Of a stretch of 64,000 nt of DNA, positions 57,501 through 62,100 are shown piece by piece. How positions within the stretch are numbered: the stretch's first letter is position 1; every line of letters begins with the position of its first letter. The notes below the pieces were generated by a model. That model had not been told where the DNA came from and ran no database searches. It saw only the letters and a program-made list of their open reading frames with translations. A program made the position numbers and the translations under genes. The stretch comes from Arenicola marina (Eukaryota > Annelida > Polychaeta > Arenicolidae): NCBI GenBank assembly GCA_964019135.1, contig OZ025248.1, forward strand, positions 48,291,670-48,355,669. Reading direction: 5' to 3'.

Positions 57501-58928
57501 CTAGAGGTGGATGAACTGTGAGGGTGGGTGGGGTACGAGCATTAACGGCCGCCATGATGACAGATACTCTAGAGGTGGATGAACTGTGAGGGTGGGTGGG
57601 GTACGAGCATTAACGGCCGCCATGATGACAGATACTCTAGAGGTGGATGAACTGTGAGGGTGGGTGGGGTACGAGCATTAACGGCCGCCATGATGACAGA
57701 TACTCTAGAGGTGGATGAACTGTGAGGGTGGGTGGGGTACGAGCATTAACGGCCGCAATGATGACAGATACTCTAGAGGTGGATGAACTGTGAGGGTGGG
57801 TGGGGTACGAGCATTAACGGCCGCCATGATGACAGATACTCTAGAGGTGGATGAACTGTGAGGGTGGGTGGGGTACGAGCATTAACGGCCGCAATGATGA
57901 CAGATACTCTAGAGGTGGATGAACTGTGAGGGTGGGTGGGGTACGAGCATTAACGGCCGCCATGATGACAGATACTCTAGAGGGGGATGAACTGTGAGGG
58001 TGGGTGGGGTACGAGCATTAACGGCCGCCATGATGACAGATACTCTAGAGGTGGATGAACTGTGAGGGTAGGTGGGGTACGAGCATTAACGGCCGCCATG
58101 ATGACAGATACTCTAGAGGTGGATGAACTGTGAGGGTAGGTGGGGTATGGCGGATCGTGTGGTCCCGCCAATTAAACAGAAATGAAATGGTCAGGACAGC
58201 TCACCACTACAATGGATGCAGAAGAATGGCAAAGTATGCACAGTCTACCTTATAAAACAACCACCAAGGAGAGCAGCAGACGTTTTCAATTTCAATAAGT
58301 TTGTATTTACGTGTAAGCTTAGCGACACGGATTTGTGTACGTTTTGTCACGCGAAGCTCTAAAACATTTATTTTAAGCTGCATTGAAATGATAGGTCATT
58401 CATATGTAGCACAACTGTAAAATTTGCTTAACATTATTGTGATTAACCCGCTAGAAAATGTATGTGTTGCATAACAGCTTACCGCAATTTGGAAGCTATT
58501 CGCATTACGTCCCAGATTGATGACCGACCGGTTGATCCCGTCATTACAGGGACGTTAGGCAGGCTCCACGTAATGCATTTCAGTGATAAGTTAGTGACAC
58601 CAAGACCTACTTCTACCTCTAATCGGGCCATAATATCTAACAAATGTAGATCCTGTTTGGATACCCTTAACACTTTGCGACGTCCTAGCGGCGCTTCTAC
58701 GCCTAACAAACTTCTAGGTCAAGGCCGTTGTGGCTCCGTTAGTAACTCAATATCTGTCGTCCATTTTCATCACATTTATGCTTAATATAATTGTAATTTA
58801 TATTGATAAGTATATATGATTGCCTTCTTTGCCCGGTGGACAGAGGTTGCCTGCGGTCTCGCCACCAGGGGTATCAGTCCATTGCAGGCCGGTGTTGTTA
58901 TCAGCCTTGCAGATGACATCATCAGGTT
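6042..58928 (-). CDS. Adhesion GPCR (HRM-GAIN-GPS-7TM-tail), 5' partial, 20 exons joined
   Basis: Seven-transmembrane receptor of the adhesion class, expected at the plasma membrane with an extracellular N-terminus. Reading the joined exons gives, in order, an HRM cysteine module, a GAIN domain, a GPS autoproteolysis motif (CACNHTTNFG), seven hydrophobic segments, and a Ser/Thr/Pro-rich tail of about 175 residues. The conserved disulfide cysteines are present: TM3 exon EAACVAIAV and extracellular loop 2 LACWF. Exons are 58824-58928, 48582-48679, 47804-48010, 47083-47151, 38412-38523, 37892-38023, 36591-36696, 33229-33367, 32789-32847, 32202-32310, 30916-31031, 30481-30607, 28447-28612, 21986-22055, 21470-21536, 14370-14452, 13906-14056, 13514-13555, 6851-6913 and 6042-6503. 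They sum to 2,483 nt, or 827 codons after the first two bases. The start codon and signal peptide lie beyond the right edge. I could not assign a subfamily. An extra small exon between 13514 and 6913 is possible. Ligand and G-protein coupling are unknown. Confidence 0.93.
6504..6850 (-). other. Intron of receptor tail, no other feature seen
   Basis: Non-coding, AT-rich sequence between the last two receptor exons, bounded by donor GTAAGT and acceptor TTACCAG on the minus strand. Confidence 0.7.
6851..6913 (-). CDS. aGPCR exon: proximal cytoplasmic tail
   Basis: Acceptor ATTTTCCCACAG, donor AGG|GTAAGT; 63 nt, phase 0 at both ends. It encodes VTEVMSKKEPTSSRDSNLHR and a final R. Basic, Ser-rich and cytoplasmic. 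The frame is fixed by the long open frame of the last exon. Directly after GFFIFLFHCVLNKK the tail would lack the usual K-V-R-x-x-(x)-W stretch, so a small exon may be missing in the 13.5-7 kb intron. Confidence 0.75.
7158..13157 (-). repeat. Minisatellite 2: 55/61-bp units in receptor tail intron
   Basis: About 107 units of ACTCGTATCGACATGGAACC plus ATCATTACCCATACACGTTA and CTTTAGGTGGGATGT (55 bp). A 61-bp variant carries GGGCGTTAGGCCT. On the minus (transcribed) strand each unit contains GTGTATGG|GTAATG, a donor hexamer actually used by the exon at 14370-14452. The right-most unit differs (TACTTTAGGCGGG instead of TACTTTAGGTGGG) and removes a stop in one minus frame. Whether an exon anchors the array here is unresolved. 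Confidence 0.97.
13160..13345 (+). other. Unexplained open stretch of unknown origin on plus strand
   Basis: Downstream of plus-strand acceptor-like TTATCCAG, the plus strand is open for about 50 codons, including VAGAMPPETPYIAYTPPEQY and ending MYIRPDTQA-stop. The composition looks protein-like (Pro, Tyr), but it sits in an intron of a minus-strand gene. One minus frame is also open across the same bases. I recognise no family. It may be a fragment of a mobile element. Confidence 0.25.
13514..13555 (-). CDS. aGPCR micro-exon: end of TM7
   Basis: Only 42 nt (14 codons) between acceptor TTATTCGTTTCAG and donor AAG|GTAAGA; phase 0 at both ends. It encodes GFFIFLFHCVLNKK, which follows ISTLQ to give the family-wide LQG-(x)-FIF-(x)-FHC-(x)-LN signature. 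The short exon is found only because the family motif is known. Confidence 0.95.
13551..13706. repeat. Local duplication of the acceptor region of the TM7 micro-exon
   Basis: AAACCCTGAAACGAATAAAC followed by AATTGTTCTTGAACAGAA (13551-13588) recurs imperfectly as AACCCCTGAAATTAAATAAA followed by CAATCATCATTGAACAGAA (about 13663-13701). On the minus strand both copies carry a TTTCAGG acceptor-like site; only the one at 13556 borders a coding exon. Confidence 0.6.
13906..14056 (-). CDS. aGPCR exon: TM6 and most of TM7
   Basis: Acceptor TGTTACTTGACTTTCAG, donor TTACAG|GTAAAA; 151 nt, phase 2 in and phase 0 out. It encodes AGIWNMLVLSPILGIGWIFG, ALALIEGVSDAASKAATAFL and FMFVIISTLQ. L-(x)-P-(x)-LG-(x)-GW-(x)-FG is the hallmark TM6 of adhesion receptors, and FMFVIISTLQ leads into the QG of TM7 in the next exon. 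Confidence 0.97.
14370..14452 (-). CDS. aGPCR exon: second half of TM5 and intracellular loop 3
   Basis: Acceptor TTGGGATTTCAG, donor ATCAG|GTAATG; 83 nt, phase 0 in and phase 2 out. It encodes FNIIVAVIVQVRASRKALLP and then KSEKERIR (last Arg split). It completes TM5 (N at the conserved position) and gives a basic intracellular loop 3. The donor GTAATG is the same hexamer as in the units of the 55-bp array. Confidence 0.95.
14537..14561 (+). repeat. Poly(A) run of 25 bases
   Basis: Uninterrupted run of 25 A on the plus strand. It could be the tail of a retroposed sequence, but no SINE or LINE body is evident just upstream. Confidence 0.9.
14650..21500 (-). repeat. Minisatellite 3: 57-bp units copied from the TM5 exon-intron junction
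   Basis: About 119 units. On the transcribed strand each unit is 32 nt identical to the end of the TM5 exon (ending ATAGCCATTGTTGTC), then donor GTAAGC and 25 nt of intron in total. The right edge is the real exon at 21470-21536. Units between 17.6 and 21.5 kb are nearly identical (mainly GGGAGAT/GGAAGAT differences). From 15.1 to 17.6 kb many units carry a decayed version (GACATTCTGACGACAGGAAT and AGCCAAAAAATAG) in which GTAAGC has become GTCAGA. Because 57 is divisible by 3 and no stops occur, long frames exist on both strands (up to 871 codons); these are not annotated as proteins. Confidence 0.98.
15966..16015. repeat. Palindromic insert in minisatellite 3, copy 1
   Basis: GACATGCTATGTCTTTATGT followed by GATCAAACATGTGATCATAT interrupts the 57-bp periodicity and contains inverted segments (ACATGTGATC, GATCACAT-like; TGTCTTTATGTGATC against GATCATATAAAGACA), able to form a hairpin. 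The same insert occurs at 16642-16691 and, truncated, near 16798-16825 and 17476-17505, spread with its neighbouring units by block duplication. Confidence 0.75.
21470..21536 (-). CDS. aGPCR exon: loop-2 cysteine and first half of TM5
   Basis: Acceptor TTTATAATTCTTAG, donor GTTGTC|GTAAGC; 67 nt, phase 2 in and phase 0 out. It encodes CWFNPNTHAVWSFTAPMI and then AIVV. The CW pair is the conserved loop-2 disulfide site and WSFTAP is the start of TM5. Its last 32 nt plus the donor are the repeated unit of the 57-bp array that follows, so the exon-array border cannot be placed exactly from similarity alone. Confidence 0.95.
21537..21985 (-). other. Receptor intron between TM4 and TM5 exons
   Basis: AT-rich intron of 449 bp bounded by GTGAGT and ATTCTTAG on the minus strand. 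No repeat array, unlike its larger neighbours. No other feature seen. Confidence 0.85.
21986..22055 (-). CDS. aGPCR exon: TM4 and second extracellular loop
   Basis: Acceptor GTTCTATTTCTTCAG, donor CTGGC|GTGAGT; 70 nt, phase 1 in and phase 2 out. With the previous exon it reads GGAWALAAVIVGITAG and then VTKMDGYKSDLA, matching the TM4 pattern G-W-(x)-P-(x)-VIV-x-IT followed by the Y-(x)-CW loop. Confidence 0.94.
22056..22396 (-). other. Distal end of TM3-TM4 intron
   Basis: Unique sequence of about 340 bp between the TM4 acceptor (GTTCTATTTCTTCAG) and the end of the 30-bp array. A 112-codon minus-strand open frame crosses it into the TM4 exon but lacks further receptor motifs, and the splice acceptor lies within it. 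Confidence 0.75.
22397..28456 (-). repeat. Minisatellite 4: 30-bp units copied from the TM3 exon-intron junction
   Basis: About 200 units. On the transcribed strand the unit is TGGGCGGGGCATGGG (15 nt, matching the TM3 exon end at 14 of 15), then GTAAGTGTCCTTCAG. Each unit thus holds a full-consensus donor and a CTTCAG acceptor-like site 15 nt before the next donor. From 22.4 to 24.7 kb the array is very uniform and shows a 750-bp higher-order repeat (25 units); from 24.7 to 28.4 kb it mixes several variants (CAGCCCAGT, GGCCAACTGGAGG, GCCTACTCCAG, GCCTTCCCACT) with a roughly 600-bp higher-order repeat. Frames are open in long stretches on both strands and are not proteins. Confidence 0.98.
28447..28612 (-). 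CDS. aGPCR exon: TM3, intracellular loop 2, start of TM4
   Basis: Acceptor CTTGCTTTCTTCCAG, donor CATGGG|GTAAGT; 166 nt, phase 0 in and phase 1 out. It encodes PTEAACVAIAVLMHFFYLAS, FCVMLAEGIQIFTFIIYVFH and VKRYQQTYGLMGGAW. Cys in EAAC is the TM3 disulfide cysteine; LMHFFYLASF and MLAEGIQ match the conserved H-(F/Y)-F-(x)-L..S and E-G positions. The last 15 nt plus the donor seed the 30-bp array downstream (14 of 15 identical; the difference is silent, GGA to GGG). Confidence 0.96.
28880..29070. repeat. About 54-bp subrepeat within the left terminal repeat
   Basis: Three to four copies of AAATAGGTAANACTCGNGCGAT followed by ACCTTTTACCCTTTT start near 28893, 28948 and 29002. Only one copy is seen in the right terminal repeat, so the left arm has expanded. 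Confidence 0.75.
29080..29490. repeat. Degenerate CGGGCTATGGCTC tandem repeat inside the foldback element
   Basis: Around 20 copies of a GGGCTATGGCTC motif with variable spacers (TCGGTGCC, CTGGTTCAGGTTCC). It makes Gly/Tyr/Leu-rich frames on the plus strand that I regard as spurious. Confidence 0.85.
30023..30480 (-). other. Rest of TM2-TM3 intron
   Basis: Unique sequence, no gene or array seen. Confidence 0.7.
30481..30607 (-). CDS. aGPCR exon: TM2 and first extracellular loop
   Basis: Acceptor CTAACTTCCCCTTCAAG, donor TCG|GTGAGT; phase 2 in, phase 0 out. It encodes SLRSHHAVMLINLCTALTLG and then HVLFLVGFDWNSDMDSDPDN and LS. The basic/His segment followed by INLC-(x)-AL-(x)-FLVG is the typical TM2 of class B2 receptors; the acidic loop after it is extracellular loop 1. 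Confidence 0.95.
30608..30915 (-). other. Receptor intron between TM1 and TM2 exons
   Basis: About 308 bp, containing a G-run (C-run on the transcribed strand) at about 30628-30641, just upstream of the TM2 acceptor where it lies next to the polypyrimidine tract. Confidence 0.85.
30916..31031 (-). CDS. aGPCR exon: TM1
   Basis: Acceptor GTTTCAG, donor GGAA|GTAAGT; phase 0 in, phase 2 out. It encodes DPLAGTPAGLALNVITIVFL and then VVSIVSMVTTVIIYGIYW. The continuous hydrophobic stretch of about 25 residues is TM1, reached about 15 residues after the GPS as usual for adhesion receptors. Confidence 0.95.
31032..32201. other. Receptor intron between GPS and TM1 exons; unidentified plus-strand frame
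   Basis: About 1.17 kb. A plus-strand open frame at 31635-32036 (133 codons) contains VESMPGLEVFRWGKTMPRG and RFSLRVLYRRFPPRVKSLPG. It is higher in GC than its surroundings and looks mildly protein-like, but I recognise no domain. It could be a fragment of a mobile element or a chance frame. Confidence 0.35.
32202..32310 (-). CDS. aGPCR exon: GPS autoproteolysis motif and tethered agonist
   Basis: Acceptor ACCTTTGCAG, donor GAT|GTAAGT. It encodes ALYWDAEGCEVLYDDSVTVT and then CACNHTTNFGIIVRPD. The GC-(x)-CACNHTTNF pattern is the GPCR proteolysis site. In this family cleavage falls between the residue after His and the following Thr, here HT|T. The cleavage residues His and Thr are intact, so autoproteolysis is plausible. 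TNFGIIVRPD would be the tethered agonist exposed after cleavage. Confidence 0.96.
32311..32788 (-). other. Receptor intron splitting the GPS motif
   Basis: Bounded by GTACGT and CCTTTGCAG on the minus strand. It holds a 21-bp array (32612-32735); the rest is unique sequence with nothing else recognisable. Confidence 0.8.
32612..32735. repeat. 21-bp tandem repeat, six units, with GATGTAAGCT in each
   Basis: Six near-perfect copies of CGGAATGATGTAAGCTCTGCA. On the plus strand it carries the donor-like AT|GTAAGCT; on the transcribed minus strand it carries the acceptor-like CATTCCGTGCAG. It does not border an exon. Confidence 0.95.
32789..32847 (-). CDS. aGPCR exon: cysteine-rich start of GPS motif
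   Basis: Acceptor CATGTTGCAG, donor CCAG|GTACGT; 59 nt, phase 0 in and phase 2 out. It encodes DNECYLNQSCHAECRFYNT, with the junction codon completing a Ser. ECRFYN supplies the C-x-(F/Y)-(W/N) start of the GPS motif, and the next exon supplies the rest. Confidence 0.88.
32848..33228 (-). other. Short receptor intron in GAIN region
   Basis: About 380 bp, unique, bounded by GTAAGC and TTGCAG. It holds a run of 13-14 G at 33185-33197. No other feature. Confidence 0.8.
33229..33367 (-). CDS. aGPCR exon: GAIN-B, NSRVLSV strands
   Basis: Acceptor CTTTTTCTCTCACTCCAG, donor CTG|GTAAGC; 139 nt, phase 2 in and phase 0 out. It encodes EVSSSSVSPRSGSGSNINSR, VLSVVVPDLPTGYVFQPPFI and MNFTVL. The N-S-x-V-(L/I)-S core followed by a P-rich turn and a beta strand is typical of GAIN-B just before the GPS. 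Confidence 0.9.
33493..36614 (-). repeat. Minisatellite 5: 66-bp units copied from a GAIN exon-intron junction
   Basis: About 47 units. On the transcribed strand each unit is 24 nt matching the end of the exon at 36591-36696 (23 of 24: GTCGACCTCCTCACTGCCGG plus ACGG), then donor GTGAGT and 42 nt of intron in total, ending ATACATATCACAG, which is acceptor-like. The right border is the true exon. Unit length is divisible by 3 and gives 600-700-codon frames on both strands that I do not regard as proteins. Confidence 0.98.
36591..36696 (-). CDS. aGPCR exon: GAIN-B, FYKTMDM strand
   Basis: Acceptor AACCACACCAG, donor GGACGG|GTGAGT; phase 1 in, phase 2 out. The junction codon is GAT. It encodes LPNGTGVKVTASFYKTMDMI and then LPGSTEPSTSSLPD. 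The FY-x-T-(x)-M pattern is a conserved GAIN-B strand and is followed by the usual Ser/Pro-rich loop. The last 24 nt of this exon plus the donor are the seed of the 66-bp array that fills the next intron. Confidence 0.9.
36757..37610 (-). repeat. Minisatellite 6: 22-bp units next to an acceptor
   Basis: About 39 units of CATGGGATGGAATGATAATA plus TA, very uniform. It ends about 60 bp upstream (in transcription) of the acceptor at 36697. It contains no good donor and does not touch the upstream exon (280 bp away), so it differs from the junction-derived arrays. Confidence 0.97.
37892..38023 (-). CDS. aGPCR exon: GAIN domain, start of subdomain B
   Basis: Acceptor GGTAATTTGCAG, donor CAAG|GTCAGT; 132 nt, phase 1 in and phase 1 out. 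It encodes VQIKAIPEDDFTPVSLPESN, then STNPDWVQGGVFFSAEVIES and LQQ. The VSLPES segment and the hydrophobic VFFSAEV strand match the start of the GAIN-B beta-sandwich. The donor GTCAGT is non-standard but keeps phase. Confidence 0.87.
38024..38411 (-). other. Receptor intron with a TA microsatellite
   Basis: Unique sequence except for (AT)10 at about 38195-38214. Its donor end (GTGGGT) is the least certain of the modelled junctions. Confidence 0.7.
38412..38523 (-). CDS. aGPCR exon: GAIN-A helices
   Basis: Acceptor TTTATTGCAG at 38524-38533. It encodes GDGGSANSIVDTVDTYVDMR and continues to about SPNL. The NSIVDTVDTYV helix fits GAIN-A. The end is chosen at CTAA|GTGGGT because the next exon needs phase 1; CCCG|GTCCGG and CCTA|GTCCTA also give phase 1 but match the donor consensus less well. 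The start is firmer than the end. The 37-bp array starts about 50 bp upstream of this exon. Confidence 0.65.
38573..46704 (-). repeat. Minisatellite 7: 37-bp GC-rich units, about 220 copies
   Basis: Unit GAGCGGCTCGGGGGCACTGA plus CATCGGGGGCGAGGATT. Many shortened units (GGGGGCACTGACACCGGGGGC without the rest) are interspersed. On the transcribed strand it holds GAT|GTCAGTG or GGT|GTCAGTG; GTCAGT is the donor used by the exon at 37892-38023. The plus strand has two G5 runs per unit. Since 37 is not divisible by 3 and the unit is stop-free, all three minus frames stay open, giving frames of 1,779, 2,059 and 2,277 codons; the last merges with the downstream exon. None is annotated as a protein. 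Confidence 0.97.
46720..46806 (-). pseudogene. Possible decayed GAIN-A exon with two in-frame stops
   Basis: After acceptor-like CTCTCACGTAG, the phase required by the upstream exon (0) reads RAIVEH, stop, YLTSCNLDEGAKVLLESK, TIQQ, then stop (46717-46719). The DEGAKVLLESK part resembles the LLE helix that normally follows the SNLLD..W motif, and the position and phase are right. But there is a TAA at 46786-46788, and no GT donor follows the last sense codon; instead the 37-bp array begins about 13 bp downstream. Skipping it leaves the frame intact (phase 0 to phase 0). It could equally be chance. Confidence 0.3.
47083..47151 (-). CDS. aGPCR exon: GAIN-A SNLLD..W motif
   Basis: Sixty-nine nt, phase 0 at both ends; acceptor CCCAGTTAG, donor GAG|GTACGC. 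It encodes ALIDVTSNLLDEENVDSW and then QELDE. The S-x-LLD-x-x-N-x-x-x-W pattern is one of the most conserved signatures of GAIN subdomain A in adhesion GPCRs. The following intron contains the 37-bp array and a suspicious remnant at 46720-46806. Confidence 0.9.
47152..47803 (-). other. Receptor intron, GAIN-A
   Basis: About 650 bp of unique AT-rich sequence, bounded by GTAGGT and CAGTTAG on the minus strand. No feature seen. Confidence 0.8.
47804..48010 (-). CDS. aGPCR exon: start of GAIN domain, subdomain A
   Basis: Acceptor GTGACGTCACAG, donor AAT|GTAGGT; 207 nt and 69 codons, phase 0 at both ends. The peptide begins VDDVIVNGANDTEAVEGALD and ends ANVSDSEMN. It is Ala/Ser/Asp rich and reads as an amphipathic helical segment (GDLNAVTESLSDLA), as expected for the helical GAIN-A subdomain that precedes the SNLLDxxNxxxW motif of the next exon. 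Three sequons are visible (NDT, NVT, NVS). Confidence 0.85.
48011..48581 (-). other. Receptor intron between HRM and GAIN exons
   Basis: About 570 bp, unique. It contains a short direct repeat AACGGCGCCAAACGGCGCCAA near 48230. No other feature. Confidence 0.75.
48582..48679 (-). CDS. aGPCR exon: second half of HRM domain
   Basis: Acceptor GGTTTTAG at 48680-48687. It encodes SGSSRFCSEEGVWG and then TVNQTLCVDPQ, the R-x-C-(x)-W-(x)-C end of an HRM module, with one N-glycosylation sequon (NQT). Two donors are possible, both in phase 0: CAG|GTTGGT ending at 48582 (adds VQDAVDQ) and CAG|GTACAA ending at 48603. I give the longer form; the shorter has the better donor consensus. Confidence 0.78.
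48680..49373 (-). other. Flank of array 8 within HRM intron
   Basis: Unique AT-rich sequence with a G10 run at about 49081-49090 and C-rich segments at 49230-49280. No gene seen. Confidence 0.7.
49374..58147. repeat. Minisatellite 8: 68-bp units, about 129 copies
   Basis: Unit GAGCATTAACGGCCGCCATG followed by ATGACAGATACTCTAGAGGT and GGATGAACTGTGAGGGTGGG plus TGGGGTAC. Very uniform across 8.8 kb with single-base variants (GAGGGGGAT/GAGGTGGAT, GACGACAG, GGTTGGGG). It lies in the intron between the two HRM exons but about 680 bp from the upstream exon. On the plus strand every intact unit has a Kozak-like GCCGCCATGATG and a 12-codon frame MMTDTLEVDEL-stop. Confidence 0.98.
58148..58823. other. 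HRM intron flank with uncharacterised open frames
   Basis: Unique sequence. A plus-strand frame (58462-58785, 107 codons) and an opposed minus-strand frame (58479-58709, 76 codons, with ITWSLPNVPVMTGSTGRSS) overlap. The minus frame runs up to a donor-like GCG|GTAAGC at 58484, but its phase does not fit the receptor exons. I recognise neither; both may come from a mobile element. Confidence 0.3.
58824..58928 (-). CDS. aGPCR exon: first half of HRM domain
   Basis: Preceded on the minus strand by acceptor TATTCCCAG. It encodes PDDVICKADNNTGLQW, then a Gly/Thr stretch and NLCPPGKE. The C-x9-W and C-P pattern is typical of the first half of the hormone-receptor (HRM) module, which with the next exon gives four cysteines. 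The best 3' end is a GC donor, AAAGAAG|GCAATC, because it leaves phase 1 and joins the next exon to read KEG-SGSSRFC. No GT donor nearby keeps the CPPGKEG segment. It enters in phase 1, so the previous exon must end with one base; the array to the right predicts exactly that. Confidence 0.8.
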
Positions 58929-59156
58929 CTGGGAATATAAACACCAAAACCCTAGTCACACTGACAGGTTATCTGGATAACACAGAATACAAATAACTAA
59001 GCCAATGGATGAAGGGGGCATATAATATATAACACAATTGAAGAAATATAGAGAGAACGTGGAAAGTGTCTCATTCAACTGGTCACAAATTAACGGCAAA
59101 AATTAGTTAAGCTTGATGGTTGGAAAGACTAGATGTAATACGATCGGATCGGCTAA
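58929..59156 (-). other. Receptor intron between array 9 and the first HRM exon
   Basis: About 230 bp of unique sequence ending in acceptor TATTCCCAG on the minus strand. Confidence 0.75.
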
Positions 59157-62100
59157 CCTTGGGACACCCCTGTCAGGTTGGTGATGCTGGTCGGGCCGTT
59201 TAGAGACGGTACCTCGGCTTACCTTGGGACACCCCTGTCAGGTTGGTAGTGCTGGTCGGGCCGACTAGAGACGGTACCTCGGCTTACCTTGGTACACCCC
59301 TGTCAGGTTGGTGATGCTGGTCGGGCCGACTAGAGACGGTACCTCGGCTTACCTTGGGACACCCCTGTCAGGTTGGTGATGCTGGTCGGGCCGACTAGAG
59401 ACGGTACCTCGGCTTACCTTGGTACACCCCTGTCAGGTTGGTGATGCTGGTCGGGCCGACTAGAGACGGTACCTCGGCTTACCTTGGGACACCCCTGTCA
59501 GGTTGGTGATGCTGGTCGGGCCGTCTGGAGACGGTACCTCGGCTTACCTTGGGACACCCCTGTCAGGTTGGTGATGCTGGTCGCGCCGACTAGAGACGGT
59601 ACCTCGGCTTACCTTGGTACACCCCTGTCAGGTTGGTGGTGCTGGTCGGGCCGACTAAAGACGGTACCTCGGCTTACCTTGGTACACCCCTGTCAGGTTG
59701 GTGGTGCTGGTCGGGCCGACTAGAGACGGTACCTCGGCTTACCTTGGTACACCCCTGTCAGGTTGGTGGTGCTGGTCGGGCCGACTAGAGACGGTACCTC
59801 GGCTTACCTTGGTACACCCCTGTCAGGTTGGTGGTGCTGGTCGGGCCGACTAGAGACGGTACCCCGGCTTACCTTGGTACACCCCTGTCAGGTTGGTGGT
59901 GCTGGTCGGGCCGACTAGAGACGGTACCTCGGCTTACCTTGGGACACCCCTGTCAGGTTGGTGGTGCTGGTCGGGCCGACTAGAGACGGTACCTCGGCTT
60001 ACCTTGGTACACTCCTGTCAGGTTGGTGATGCTGGTCGGGCCGACTAGAGACGGTACCTCGGCTTACCTTGGTACACCCCTGTCAGGTTGGTGATGCTGG
60101 TCGGGACGACTAGAGACGGTACCTCGGCTTACCTTGGGACACCCCTGTCAGGTTGGTGATGCTGGTCGGGACGACTAGAGACGGTACCCCGGCTTACCTT
60201 GGGACACCCCTGTCAGGTTGGTGGTGCTGGTCGGGACGACTAGAGACGGTACCCCGGCTTACCTTGGGACACCCCTGTCAGGTTGGTGATGCTGGTCGGG
60301 ACGACTAGAGACGGTACCCCGGCTTACCTTGGGACACCCCTGTCAGGTTGGTGGTGCTGGTCGGGCCGACTAGAGACGGTACCTCGGCTTACCTTGGTAC
60401 ACCCCTGTCAGGTTGGTGGTGCTGGTCGGGCCGACTAGAGACGGTACCTCGGCTTACCTTGGGACACCCCTGTCAGGTTGGTGATGCTGGTCGGGACGAC
60501 TAGAGACGGTACCCCGGCTTACCTTGGGACACCCCTGTCAGGTTGGTGGTGCTGGTCGGGCCGACTAGAGACGGTACCTCGGCTTACCTTGGTACACCCC
60601 TGTCAGGTTGGTGGTGCTGGTCGGGCCGACTAGAGACGGTACCTCGGCTTACCTTGGTACACCCCTGTCAGGTTGGTGGTGCTGGTCGGGCCGACTAGAG
60701 ACGGTACCTCGGCTTACCTTGGTACACCCCTGTCAGGTTGGTGGTGCTGGTCGGGCCGACTAGAGACGGTACCTCGGCTTACCTTGGTACACCCCTGTCA
60801 GGTTGGTGGTGCTGGTCGGGCCGACTAGAGACGGTACCTCGGCTTACCTTGGTACACCCCTGTCAGGTTGGTGGTGCTGGTCGGGCCGACTAGAGACGGT
60901 ACCCCGGCTCACCTTGGGACACCCCTGTCAGGCTGGTGGTGCTGGTCGGGCCGACTAGAGACGGTACCTCGGCTTACCTTGGTACACCCCTGTCAGGTTG
61001 GTGGTGCTGGTCGGGCCGACTAGAGACGGTACCTCGGCTTACCTTGGTACACCCCTGTCAGGTTGGTGGTGCTGGTCGGGCCGACTAGAGACGGTACCCC
61101 GGCTTACCTTGGTACACCCCTGTCAGGTTGGTGGTGCTGGTCGGGCCGACTAGAGACGGTACCTCGGCTTACCTTGGGACACCCCTGTCAGGTTGGTGAT
61201 GCTGGTCGGGACGACTAGAGACGGTACCCCGGCTTACCTTGGGACACCCCTGTCAGGTTGGTGGTGCTGGTCGGGCCGACTAGAGACGGTACCTCGGCTT
61301 ACCTTGGTACACCCCTGTCAGGTTGGTGGTGCTGGTCGGGCCGACTAGAGACGGTACCTCGGCTTACCTTGGTACACCCCTGTCAGGTTGGTGGTGCTGG
61401 TCGGGCCGACTAGAGACGGTACCTCGGCTTACCTTGGTACACCCCTGTCAGGTTGGTGGTGCTGGTCGGGCCGACTAGAGACGGTACCCCGGCTTACCTT
61501 GGGACACCCCTGTCAGGTTGGTGGTGCTGGTCGGGCCGACTAGAGACGGTACCTCGGCTTACCTTGGTACACCCCTGTCAGGTTGGTGGTGCTGGTCGGG
61601 CCGACTAGAGACGGTACCCCGGCTTACCTTGGTACACCCCTGTCAGGTTGGTGGTGCTGGTCGGGCCGACTAGAGACGGTACCTCGGCTTACCTTGGGAC
61701 ACCCCTGTCAGGTTGGTGGTGCTGGTCGGGCCGACTAGAGACGGTACCTCGGCTTACCTTGGTACTCCCCTGTCAGGTTGGTGGTGCTGGTCGGGCCGAC
61801 TAGAGACGGTACCTCGGCTTACCTTGGTACACCCCTGTCAGGTTGGTGATGCTGGTCGGGACGACTAGAGACGGTACCCCGGCTTACCTTGGGACACCCC
61901 TGTCAGGTTGGTGGTGCTGGTCGGGCCGACTAGAGACGGTACCTCGGCTTACCTTGGTACACCCCTGTCAGGTTGGTGGTGCTGGTCGGGCCGACTAGAG
62001 ACGGTACCTCGGCTTACCTTGGGACACCCCTGTCAGGTTGGTGATGCTGGTCGGGACGACTAGAGACGGTACCCCGGCTTACCTTGGGACACCCCTGTCA

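Noticed and set aside
58479..58709. Extra receptor exon ending in GCG|GTAAGC
   Set aside because: The donor is good, but entry and exit phases do not fit the flanking exons and the peptide has no HRM cysteine pattern.
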